From: an uncultured Verrucomicrobiota bacterium
Lineage (GTDB): Bacteria > Verrucomicrobiota > Kiritimatiellia > RFP12 > UBA3636
Direction: 5' to 3'
Length of the DNA stretch: 5,651 nucleotides
NCBI GenBank assembly: GCA_946534745.1
Contig: CAMNDA010000429.1
Coordinates: 1 to 5,651 of the forward strand
The translations under genes were made by a program, and so were the position numbers. Numbering within the stretch: position 1 is the stretch's first letter; the number at the start of each line of letters is the position of its first letter. Shown here piece after piece: positions 1 to 4,874 of this stretch. Under the pieces are notes generated by a model. That model saw nothing but the letters and a program-made list of their open reading frames with translations. It did not search any database and was not told the origin of the DNA.

Positions 1-389
1 CCCTGCTTCTTGGCGTAGTAGGCCTGGGCGATCGACGAGTTGAGCTTGTGCGAGCCGGAGGTGTTGTTGCCCTCGAACTTGTAGTAGATGTGGGCGGGCG
101 TGCCGAGCGCCTTCTCGAGGAAGTAGGCGCGGACGAGGGGCGACGGCCGGTACATCTTGTAGAAGTCGGAGATCTCCTTCGGGATCGGGAAGAACTTCGT
201 GTCGTTGTCGAGCTCCTGCTGCACCAGCTCCTCGCAGAAGACGTGGGACAGCTCCTCGGCAGTGCATGGCTCGCGCGTGGCCGGGTTCAGCAGCGGCGCG
301 GGCTTGTTCTTCATGTCCGCGCGGAGGTTGTACCACGACGTCGGGATGTCGTCTTCGGGGAGATAGGTCTTGTAGGGGACGTCGCTCAT
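1..389 (-). CDS. trpB: TrpB2-type tryptophan synthase beta chain (partial, N-terminal 129 residues)
   Basis: This is the N-terminal part of a PLP enzyme that joins indole and serine to make tryptophan; the rest lies beyond the left edge. Reading the minus strand from ATG at 389 gives 129 codons without a stop. TrpB2-family features are the opening IPTSWYNL (residues 15-22), the RPSPLVRA substrate-entry motif (81-88), LEKALGTPAHIYYKFEG (91-107) and SGSHKLN (111-117), whose Lys115 should be the PLP Schiff-base lysine. The long N-terminal extension before the PLP lysine is typical of TrpB2 rather than the classical TrpB1 that pairs with TrpA. The start is supported by an AGAGGA ribosome site seven bases upstream. 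No trpA is visible, so whether this enzyme works with TrpA or as a stand-alone indole-salvage enzyme cannot be judged. The family is clear; the exact subgroup is less so. Confidence 0.92.
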   Translation of the reverse strand, partial: MSDVPYKTYLPEDDIPTSWYNLRADMKNKPAPLLNPATREPCTAEELSHVFCEELVQQELDNDTKFFPIPKEISDFYKMYRPSPLVRAYFLEKALGTPAHIYYKFEGNNTSGSHKLNSSIAQAYYAKKQ

Positions 390-402
390 TCGGGTTTCCT
401 CT

Positions 403-430
403 TGGGTCTTGTGGTCTTGGTCTTGTGGTC
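403..430 (-). repeat. 14-nt tandem repeat in the trpB2 leader
   Basis: Two adjacent 14-nt copies (403-416 and 417-430) differ at one position and share GGTCTTGTGGTC on the plus strand. In the minus-strand mRNA this reads as two ACCACAAGACC blocks just upstream of the AGAGGA ribosome site. The mRNA here is rich in A and C and likely unstructured. It may be a simple duplication or a binding site for an RNA-binding protein; nothing in the window decides this. Confidence 0.6.
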
Positions 431-442
431 GAATCGTTCGAC
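428..442 (-). other. Small hairpin in the trpB2 leader
   Basis: GTCGAA-TCG-TTCGAC forms a perfect 6-bp stem with a 3-nt loop. It lies in the transcribed leader between the predicted start near 462 and the 14-nt tandem repeats, and its stem shares three bases with the repeat end. No U-tract follows, so it is not an intrinsic terminator. No leader peptide with Trp codons is visible, which argues against classical trp attenuation. Confidence 0.4.
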
Positions 443-468
443 GGCCTAGCGTGGCGTCGACGGGCGGA

Positions 469-497
469 ATGATACTATTAACAGAAACGGAAGTCAA
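469..497 (-). promoter_or_regulatory. Sigma-70-type promoter for trpB2
   Basis: On the minus strand there is a TTGACT -35 box (497-492), a 17-bp spacer and a TATCAT -10 box (474-469). Transcription would start near 462 and give a leader of about 73 nt before the ATG at 389. The spacing is ideal and the site stands out as AT-rich in a GC-rich background. Activity is inferred from consensus only. Confidence 0.72.
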
Positions 498-583
498 GCG
501 CGTTCTTGCGGGATGGAGCAAGGCGCCCGGCCCCGGGCCCGAAGGGGGCGCGGAGCCGGGCGGCCGGGGATCGCGGACCGAGG

Positions 584-1051
584 CTACTCGGGGCGGACGC
601 GGGACTCGCTGCCGCTCACGATGAGGCGAACGGGCTGTCCGACGTAGAACGAGTCCTTGCCGGCGGTCTGGACGACGATGCGCTCGGAGCCGTCGGCGAG
701 CTTCACGGTGAGCTCGAGGCCGTTGTTCGTGCCGGTGGCGCTCTTCTCGATCGCGGCGCCCGCGAGCGCGCCGGCGATGCCGCCGAGCGCGCCGCCGACG
801 GTGTGGCCGCGGCCGCCGCCCATCGTGGAGCCGATGGCGGCGCCGGCGACCGCGCCGCCGATGCCGCCGAGCGTGCCGTCGGTGCCTTCGATCTTGACCT
901 GCTCGACGCGGGTCAGGGTGCCGTGGTAGACGGCCTGCTGGGCGCGCGCGCCGTCGCGCGAGTAGGTGGAGCCGGAGAGCTCGGAGGCGCATCCGGGGCC
1001 GAGGAGGAGGGCCGCCGCGGCGGCCGCGAGGAGGGAGGTATGGAGTTTCAT
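584..1051 (-). CDS. slyB: SlyB/Pcp-like glycine-zipper outer-membrane lipoprotein
   Basis: This 155-residue protein matches the SlyB/Pcp family of small outer-membrane lipoproteins, which are thought to stabilise the envelope, although their exact role varies between species. It starts with a hydrophobic signal segment (residues 5-17) ending in LLLGPGC, so Cys21 is the probable lipidated residue. Next come the family motifs YHGTLTRVEQVKIEG (42-56) and a glycine-zipper 2TM region (about 61-101) with GGIGGAVAG and GGALGGIAGALAG. A C-terminal beta-rich part follows (112-146) with GLELTVKL, IVVQTAGKDSFYVGQPVRLI and a short tail. Length and motif order equal the E. coli family member. One oddity is Gly instead of Leu/Val at the lipobox -3 position. 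No Shine-Dalgarno is visible in the very short leader. Function is inferred from the family; gene and start are secure. Confidence 0.88.
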   Translation of the reverse strand: MKLHTSLLAAAAAALLLGPGCASELSGSTYSRDGARAQQAVYHGTLTRVEQVKIEGTDGTLGGIGGAVAGAAIGSTMGGGRGHTVGGALGGIAGALAGAAIEKSATGTNNGLELTVKLADGSERIVVQTAGKDSFYVGQPVRLIVSGSESRVRPE

Positions 1052-1075
1052 GGTGTTCGTTGGGTTTAGGGGTGG

Positions 1076-1104
1076 ATTCTAGGCGATTGAAGCGGGCATT
1101 GCAA
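1076..1104 (-). promoter_or_regulatory. Sigma-70-type promoter for slyB
   Basis: The minus strand has TTGCAA (1104-1099), a 17-bp spacer and TAGAAT (1081-1076). The start point would be near 1069, leaving a leader of only about 18 nt without a Shine-Dalgarno motif before the ATG at 1051. Consensus match and spacing are good; activity is inferred. Confidence 0.65.
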
Positions 1105-1107
1105 GGG

Positions 1108-1180
1108 GGCCTCCGCCCGCGGGGGCCGCAATCGCGGGCGAGCCGCCCTCGCCCCCGGACGCGAGGCCTCCGCCCGCGGG
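1108..1180. repeat. 16-bp direct repeat pair
   Basis: GGCCTCCGCCCGCGGG occurs exactly at 1108-1123 and again at 1165-1180, 57 bp apart. The first copy lies just upstream of the slyB -35 box. In DNA this rich in GC a chance pair is possible, but 16 identical bases over so short a distance is more likely a duplication or two copies of a repeat unit. Confidence 0.5.
1136..1154. other. GGGCGAG/CTCGCCC hairpin
   Basis: A perfect 7-bp stem (1136-1142 with 1148-1154) closes a 5-nt CCGCC loop. It sits between the two 16-bp direct repeats, upstream of the slyB promoter. No T-tract follows on either strand. A hairpin with nearly the same stem sequence occurs at 1441-1457, which suggests a repeated structural unit. 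Confidence 0.4.
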
Positions 1181-1287
1181 AGGGCCCTGCACCCCTTGGA
1201 CGCGAAAGCGGTCCGCCGTATTCACTTTGGGTCTCCGGCTTCGCCGTCCGGTCGGATCCACGGCTCCGGACGCGACCGCCGGATTTC

Positions 1288-1366
1288 AATTCCACCGTGC
1301 GTGATTTTTCGACATTCGTCCGCTCTGGAAGCACACAAACTGCCAAAAATCACGCACGGTGGAATT
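1288..1366. repeat. Palindromic element with perfect 22-bp inverted arms (MITE-like candidate)
   Basis: The left arm (1288-1309) begins AATTCCACCGTGCGTG and ends in five T. The right arm (1345-1366) is its exact reverse complement. The arms flank a 35-bp centre (1310-1344) that is not itself symmetric. The arms are about 41% GC within DNA of about 70% or more, so the element looks foreign to its surroundings. Total length is 79 bp. GGAT occurs on both sides (1281-1284 and 1370-1373), which could be a short target duplication but is not precisely adjacent to the arms. No transposase is encoded. A small non-autonomous mobile element or dispersed palindromic repeat is the best reading; a regulatory hairpin or protein-binding site is the alternative. 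Confidence 0.7.
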
Positions 1367-1391
1367 ACAGGATGGACCCGTCGAGCGAGAA

Positions 1392-1421
1392 TCTCCGACC
1401 GTGTTGCGGCTTGCTCGGAGA
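1392..1421. other. TCTCCGA/TCGGAGA hairpin
   Basis: A 7-bp stem (1392-1398 with 1415-1421) encloses 16 nt in which CCG (1399-1401) and CGG (1407-1409) can pair further. It lies 26 bp to the right of the palindromic element and could be part of the same repeat unit. No terminator T-tract follows. Confidence 0.35.
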
Positions 1422-1440
1422 GCCCGCCCCGCGGGGGTGG

Positions 1441-1457
1441 GGCGAGGCGTCCTCGCC
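1441..1457. other. GGCGAGG/CCTCGCC hairpin
   Basis: A perfect 7-bp stem (1441-1447 with 1451-1457) closes a 3-nt CGT loop. Its stem resembles that at 1136-1154. It lies about 90 bp upstream of the glutamine synthetase promoter, outside the predicted transcript, so a role as mRNA leader structure is unlikely. Confidence 0.35.
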
Positions 1458-1543
1458 GAGCCGCCGCGCAGGCCCCGCGGCTCGACCGGAGGGCTCGCCC
1501 GTTGCTCGTGGCTCCGGCCCGGCCCGGAGCAGGAGCGGCGGAC

Positions 1544-1572
1544 TGGACACCGCCGCGGGGCGCGGATATAAT
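1544..1572 (+). promoter_or_regulatory. Sigma-70-type promoter for glutamine synthetase
   Basis: TGGACA (1544-1549), a 17-bp spacer and a perfect TATAAT (1567-1572) precede the gene. Transcription should start near 1579-1580, giving a leader of about 45 nt. The -10 box is embedded in the 15-bp palindrome GCGGATATAATCCGC (1562-1576), so a repressor bound there would block the promoter. I see no sigma-54 (GG-N10-GC with TTGC) promoter as in NtrC-controlled glnA genes. Confidence 0.8.
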
Positions 1573-1612
1573 CCGCCGCCATCCGAGAACAATCGGGCCC
1601 GCGCGCCCGCCC

Positions 1613-1617
1613 AGGAG
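1613..1617 (+). promoter_or_regulatory. Ribosome binding site of glutamine synthetase
   Basis: AGGAG lies seven bases before ATG 1625. It decides the start, because the same frame stays open about 430 bases further upstream, through the promoter and the palindromic element. Confidence 0.75.
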
Positions 1618-1624
1618 CCACTCC

Positions 1625-3139
1625 ATGCAGAAGAAGAACACCCCCGCGTATTCCTGCAACCCGCTCGTCGACGCCATCGGCAAGCCCCCCGCCGCGTTCA
1701 CCAAGGCCGACATCGAGAGGTACGTCGTCTCGAACGGCATCCGCCACGTCAACTTCATGTATCCCGGCGGCGACGGGCGCCTCAAGACGCTCAACTTTGT
1801 CGTGAACGACGCCGCCTACCTCGACGAGATCCTCACCTGCGGCGAGCGCGTCGACGGCTCCAGTCTCTTCTCCTACGTCGAGGCGAGCAGCTCCGACCTC
1901 TATGTCGTGCCGCGCTTCGCCACCGCGTTCCTCGACCCGTTCGCCGAGCTGCCGACGCTCTGCCTGCTCTGCTCCTTCTTCGACAAGGACGGCAACCCGC
2001 TCGCCAGCTCGCCCGAGTACACGCTGCGGAAGGCGTGCGCCGTCTTCCGCGAGGAGACGGGCCTCGTGTTCGAGGCGATGGGCGAGCTGGAGTACTACGT
2101 CATCGCCGAGGACACGGGCGCGTTCCCGGCGGCCGACCAGCGCGGCTACCACGAGTCCGGCCCGTTCGCGAAGTTCAACGAGTTCCGCCAGAAGTGCATG
2201 CTCTACGCGGCGCGCCTCGGCTGCCGCATCAAGTACGGCCACAGCGAGGTCGGCAACTTCACCCAGGACGGAAAGCTCTACGAGCAGAACGAGATCGAGT
2301 TCCTCCCGTGCCCCGCGGAGAGCGCGGCCGACCAGCTCACGCTCGCCAAGTGGGTCATCCGCAACCTCGGCGCGCGCAGCGGGCTCAACGTCACGTTCGC
2401 CCCGAAGATCACCGTCGGCAAGGCCGGCAGCGGTCTGCACATCCACATGCGCCTCACGAAGGGCGGCCGCAACCAGATGCTCGAGAAGGGCGCCATCTCG
2501 AAGACCGCGCGCCGCGCGATCGCGGGCCTGATGGAGCTCGCGCCGTCGATCACCGCGTTCGGCAACGTGAACCCGACGTCCTACCTCCGGCTCGTGCCGC
2601 ACCAGGAGGCGCCGACGAACGTCTGCTGGGGCGACCGCAACCGCTCGGTGCTCGTCCGCGTCCCGCTGGGCTGGGCCGGCCGCACGGACATGTGCGCGCA
2701 GGCCAACCCGCTCGAGAGGGCCGCGGCGCAGGGCACGCAGGAGAAGCAGACGGTCGAGATCCGCTCGCCCGACGCCTCCGCGAACGTCTACCTCCTCCTC
2801 GCCGGCCTCGCCGTCGCGCTGCGCCACGGCCTGGAGAAGAAGGCGGAGGACGCCCTCGCGCTCGCCGCGAAGACCTACGTGAACGTCAACATCCACAAGG
2901 CCGAGAACGCGAAGCTGCTCAAGTCGCTCGCAACGCTGCCCGACAGCTGCTGGGCCTCCGCGGACCGCCTGCTCGCCCAGCGCAAGGTCTACGAGGAGAA
3001 GGGCGTCTTCTCGCCGGCGACGATCGACGGCATCGCCAAGATGCTCAAGGGCTTCGACGACCGGACGCTCCGCGCCCGCGTCACCAAGAGCCAGTCCGCG
3101 ATGGCCGAGCTCGTGAAGACCTACTTCCACTGCGGCTAG
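1625..3139 (+). CDS. glnA: Glutamine synthetase (GSI-like, Bacteroides-type subfamily)
   Basis: This 504-residue cytoplasmic enzyme makes glutamine from glutamate, ammonia and ATP. The N-terminal beta-grasp domain (about 25-115) carries NFMYPGGDGRLKTLNF and DGSSLFSYVEASSSDLY. The catalytic domain follows with the metal/glutamate-binding motifs GELEYY (153-158), GHSEVGNF (205-212) and YEQNEIEF (219-226), then GSGLHIH (268-274), VPHQEAPTNVCWGDRNRS (324-341) and VEIRSPDASANVYL (377-390). All expected acidic residues, histidines and arginines are present, so it should be active. The NLYxLP adenylylation motif of enterobacterial GlnA is absent; TYVNVNIHKAEN stands near that place. As I recall them, Bacteroides glutamine synthetases of about 500 residues match it almost throughout. 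ATG at 1625 is chosen because AGGAG lies seven bases upstream and a strong promoter lies 53 bp upstream; the open frame continues to 1196, but its upstream translation is low-complexity. It is a single-gene unit by its promoter, convergent with the operon to the right. Confidence 0.95.
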   Translation: MQKKNTPAYSCNPLVDAIGKPPAAFTKADIERYVVSNGIRHVNFMYPGGDGRLKTLNFVVNDAAYLDEILTCGERVDGSSLFSYVEASSSDLYVVPRFATAFLDPFAELPTLCLLCSFFDKDGNPLASSPEYTLRKACAVFREETGLVFEAMGELEYYVIAEDTGAFPAADQRGYHESGPFAKFNEFRQKCMLYAARLGCRIKYGHSEVGNFTQDGKLYEQNEIEFLPCPAESAADQLTLAKWVIRNLGARSGLNVTFAPKITVGKAGSGLHIHMRLTKGGRNQMLEKGAISKTARRAIAGLMELAPSITAFGNVNPTSYLRLVPHQEAPTNVCWGDRNRSVLVRVPLGWAGRTDMCAQANPLERAAAQGTQEKQTVEIRSPDASANVYLLLAGLAVALRHGLEKKAEDALALAAKTYVNVNIHKAENAKLLKSLATLPDSCWASADRLLAQRKVYEEKGVFSPATIDGIAKMLKGFDDRTLRARVTKSQSAMAELVKTYFHCG

Positions 3140-3151
3140 CGGCCGCGCTAG
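3136..3151. terminator. Hairpin spanning both convergent stop codons
   Basis: CTAGCG-GCCG-CGCTAG forms a perfect 6-bp stem with a 4-nt loop. It includes the TAG stop of glutamine synthetase (3137-3139) and, on the other strand, the TAG stop of the PrsW-like gene (3148-3150), with only 8 bp between them. It may act as a two-way transcription end or 3' stabiliser, but there is no T-tract on either side, so intrinsic termination is doubtful. Confidence 0.35.
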
Positions 3152-3951
3152 GCGCCCGGGGCGAGCAGCTCCCAGGCCGTCGCCAGGGCGTTGTAGGCGC
3201 CGTGGACCGCCATCGCCGCGACGATCCAGGGCGTCGCGAGCGAGGGCTCGGCCGCGCCGCGCGCCGCCGCGGCGCGGCGCCAGGCGCGGGCGAGGCCGAA
3301 GCCGGAGAGCGACGCGCAGGCGACGTGCAGCGTCGTGCACGCGAAGAGCCGCCACAGCACGATCTCCGGCGTCGGGTCCTGGATGTAGACGAAGAAGTAG
3401 ACCAGGTTCTCGATGGTCGCGAAGACGAGCCCCGAGAGCGCGCAGAGACCCGCGAGCGACGCGCCCGAGGAGAACATCCACGGCCGCTTCTCCAGCATCA
3501 TCAGCGGCGCCGCGATCTTCGCCAGCTCCTCGGCGACGGGCCCCGCGACCGCGATCGCGAGGGCCGTCGCGGAGACGCTCTCCCCCACGATCGCGCACAG
3601 CAGCGCGAACGGCCCCGCCTCCAGCGCGAGCGCGAGGAAGACCCCCGCCCGGCGCGTCGGGCGCGCCCCGTCCCACTGCGCCGCGAGCCACGCCGCGTGT
3701 CGCGCGCGCGCCGCCGCGGCCGCGGGGGCGGCCGCGAGGGCCGGCTCTCCCCAGATGCCGTTCGGGTCCTCGCCGGAGTGGCCGGCGCCGCCGGCGCGCG
3801 GCGCGCCGGTCCCGCCCAGCGCCGGTTCGCGCCCCAGCTCGCGCGCCGCCGCGTCGAGCGCGGCGCCGTCCGCCCCCGGCAGCCGGGGCGGGAGGCCCGC
3901 CTCGCCGCGCAGCGCGGGCTCGCCGCAAAGCTCGTCGCGCACGCCGCTCAT
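3148..3951 (-). CDS. PrsW-like intramembrane protease family protein
   Basis: This 267-residue membrane protein fits the PrsW family, putative metal-type intramembrane proteases related to the CAAX-protease superfamily; PrsW of Bacillus starts the cleavage of an anti-sigma factor. Visible family signatures are GPVAEELAK (137-145, the EExxK motif), FATIENLVYF (177-186), the histidine in TLHVACASLSG (207-217, His209) and VHGAYNAL (249-256, His250 and Asn254). Around these lie hydrophobic segments at about 102-122, 127-150, 163-190, 202-220 and 241-262. The first 95 residues are unusual: Ala/Gly/Pro-rich, cytoplasmic-looking, with GEPAL-like motifs at 10-14, 17-20, 41-45 and 68-72. ATG at 3951 overlaps the stop of the previous gene (ATGA), which implies translational coupling; no good Shine-Dalgarno is present. 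Substrate is unknown; the co-encoded membrane-anchored YbjQ protein or the upstream regulator are possible targets. Confidence 0.8.
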   Translation of the reverse strand: MSGVRDELCGEPALRGEAGLPPRLPGADGAALDAAARELGREPALGGTGAPRAGGAGHSGEDPNGIWGEPALAAAPAAAAARARHAAWLAAQWDGARPTRRAGVFLALALEAGPFALLCAIVGESVSATALAIAVAGPVAEELAKIAAPLMMLEKRPWMFSSGASLAGLCALSGLVFATIENLVYFFVYIQDPTPEIVLWRLFACTTLHVACASLSGFGLARAWRRAAAARGAAEPSLATPWIVAAMAVHGAYNALATAWELLAPGA

Positions 3952-4460
3952 CGCGCGGCGGAAAGGCGGCGGTAGGCCGTGCCGGAGACGGTGCACACCG
4001 CCATCGGCATCGCCTTCTTGCCGGCGCCCGAGGCGTTGCCGCCGATGTCGACGGTCGAGAAGCGGACGTTGCACACCGCGTCGAACCCGCGGGCGCGCGC
4101 CGCCTCCGCCATTCGCGCGACGGCCTCGCGCCGGGCGCGCTCGAAGAGCGCCGTGAAGGACTTCGACTCGCCGCCGAAGAGGTTGCGCAGACCGAAGACC
4201 CAGGACTTGAAGCCGTCGCTCGCGATCGCCGCCTCGCCGCACACCAGCTCCGGGGGCGGGCAGGCGGGGTCCGCGCCGGGGAAGCCCCGCAGGTCGGTCA
4301 CGAGGACGCCGCGCAGCGCGGCCTCGCGCGCGGCGAGGTCGCGCAGGTGGCGCCGCTCCTGCGAGCGCCCGAGCGCCCACCAGAGCAGCAGCGCCGCGGC
4401 GGGAAGGGCGACGTAGACGACGAAGGCCGCGACGCCGCCGATGGCCTCCTCCTCCCCCAT
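3948..4460 (-). CDS. Membrane-anchored YbjQ/UPF0145 family protein
   Basis: This 170-residue protein has one N-terminal transmembrane helix (about 8-30), a positively charged linker just after it (GRSQERRHLR) that places the rest in the cytoplasm, and a C-terminal YbjQ domain (about 71-165). Landmarks are SWVFGLRNLFGGESKSF (86-102), ARREAVARMAEAARARGFDAVCNVRF (109-134) and CTVSGTAYRR (156-165). The domain is clearly paralogous to the soluble protein encoded just upstream. The family is annotated as putative heavy-metal binding, but its real function is not established and I see no clear metal-site cluster. The start is supported by GGAGG seven bases upstream, inside the end of the preceding gene, from which it is separated by 2 bp. 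It overlaps the PrsW-like gene by 4 bp. Confidence 0.85.
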   Translation of the reverse strand: MGEEEAIGGVAAFVVYVALPAAALLLWWALGRSQERRHLRDLAAREAALRGVLVTDLRGFPGADPACPPPELVCGEAAIASDGFKSWVFGLRNLFGGESKSFTALFERARREAVARMAEAARARGFDAVCNVRFSTVDIGGNASGAGKKAMPMAVCTVSGTAYRRLSAAR

Positions 4461-4462
4461 CG

Positions 4463-4786
4463 CTAGGCCTCCGCCTCGACGACCGCGGCGGTGCCGTAGG
4501 CCATGATCTCGGAGGCGCCCGCGGTGACGGCGCTCGTGGAGAAGCGCACGTTGAGGATCGCGTTGGCGCCGAGCGCCTCGGCCTGCGCCATCATGCGCGA
4601 GACGGCCTCGCGGCGCGACTCGGTCAGCAGCTCCGTGTAGCCCTTGAGCTCGCCGCCGATGAGGTTCTTGAGGCCCGCCGCGATGTCGCGGCCGGCGTGC
4701 TTGGCGCGGACGGTGTTGCCCTGGACCATGCCCTTGAGTTCGACGATCCGGCAGCCCGGAACGGTTTCGGTGTTGACGACGATCAT
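4463..4786 (-). CDS. ybjQ: YbjQ/UPF0145 family protein (soluble)
   Basis: This 107-residue single-domain protein has the full length of the YbjQ family (E. coli YbjQ is about 107 residues). Shared features are an N-terminal strand region (IVVNTETVPGCRIVELKGMV), GRDIAAGLKNLIGGELKGY (32-50), the helix ESRREAVSRMMAQAEALGANAILNVRF (56-82) and a closing strand near MAYGTAAVV (95-103). No signal peptide or membrane segment is present, so it should be cytoplasmic. The biochemical role of the family is unknown. The start has GAGGA seven bases upstream. It is the first gene of the three-gene operon with the membrane-anchored paralogue and the PrsW-like gene. Its own promoter may lie in the 87-bp gap upstream. 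Confidence 0.88.
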   Translation of the reverse strand: MIVVNTETVPGCRIVELKGMVQGNTVRAKHAGRDIAAGLKNLIGGELKGYTELLTESRREAVSRMMAQAEALGANAILNVRFSTSAVTAGASEIMAYGTAAVVEAEA

Positions 4787-4838
4787 GTTCGTTTCCTCGT
4801 TTGGGGTCCGGACGCTTCCGCGCCCGTCCGTGGGATGC

Positions 4839-4868
4839 AGTCTACCATGGCGGCCCCGCCCGGCGCAA
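4839..4868 (-). promoter_or_regulatory. Possible promoter for the YbjQ-PrsW operon
   Basis: On the minus strand TTGCGC (4868-4863), an 18-bp spacer and TAGACT (4844-4839) precede ybjQ; TGG directly before TAGACT resembles an extended -10. The start would be near 4832, giving a leader of about 46 nt. The match is only moderate, so read-through from the upstream regulator gene is also possible. Confidence 0.42.
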
Positions 4869-4874
4869 CCGGGC
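4858..4874 (-). terminator. Weak hairpin just after the regulator gene
   Basis: GCCCGG-CGCAA-CCGGGC forms a 6-bp stem with a 5-nt loop, beginning at the regulator's stop codon. There is no T-tract, and it overlaps the candidate -35 box of the next promoter. It could terminate weakly or simply be GC-rich chance. Confidence 0.25.

Larger units (their letters stand above)
1052..1624. other. 573-bp divergent intergenic region, no convincing gene
   Basis: The region lies between the starts of slyB (minus) and glutamine synthetase (plus), and carries a promoter for each gene at its two ends. Several frames stay open because the DNA is GC-rich, but their translations are low-complexity Arg/Pro/Gly/Ala and match no family I know. 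Between the promoters lie a 16-bp direct repeat, at least three hairpins, and an AT-richer element with perfect 22-bp inverted arms. It reads as accumulated non-coding repeats rather than a lost gene. No RNA gene could be recognised. Confidence 0.6.

Noticed and set aside
521..583. Intrinsic terminator after slyB
   Set aside because: The stretch is very GC-rich and can fold in several ways, but no single strong hairpin followed by a T-tract is present.
506..1069. A 187-residue plus-strand ORF opposite slyB
   Set aside because: It is an antisense shadow; the minus-strand reading matches the SlyB family along its whole length and has a promoter.
1365..1592. A 75-residue minus-strand ORF in the divergent region
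   Set aside because: It is rich in Pro/Gly/Arg, has no recognised motif or ribosome site, and starts upstream over the glutamine synthetase promoter.
1196..1624. An N-terminal extension of glutamine synthetase by 143 residues
   Set aside because: It would translate through the promoter and the palindromic element, and matches no part of the family. ATG 1625 has a good ribosome site and gives the normal length.
1286..3928. An 880-residue open frame on the minus strand
   Set aside because: It lies antisense to glutamine synthetase and out of frame with the PrsW-like gene, has low-complexity composition and no family motifs.
1060..3975. A 971-residue open frame on the plus strand overlapping glutamine synthetase
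   Set aside because: Its translation is almost only Arg, Pro, Ala and Gly, and it runs across a clear glutamine synthetase and antisense through the PrsW-like gene. It is an out-of-frame shadow caused by GC-rich codons.
3148..4380. A longer PrsW-like protein starting at 4380
   Set aside because: The extra upstream 143 residues are Arg/Pro/Ala-rich and lie out of frame over the membrane-anchored YbjQ gene, whose product is clearly real. The ATG at 3951 in an ATGA overlap is the better start.
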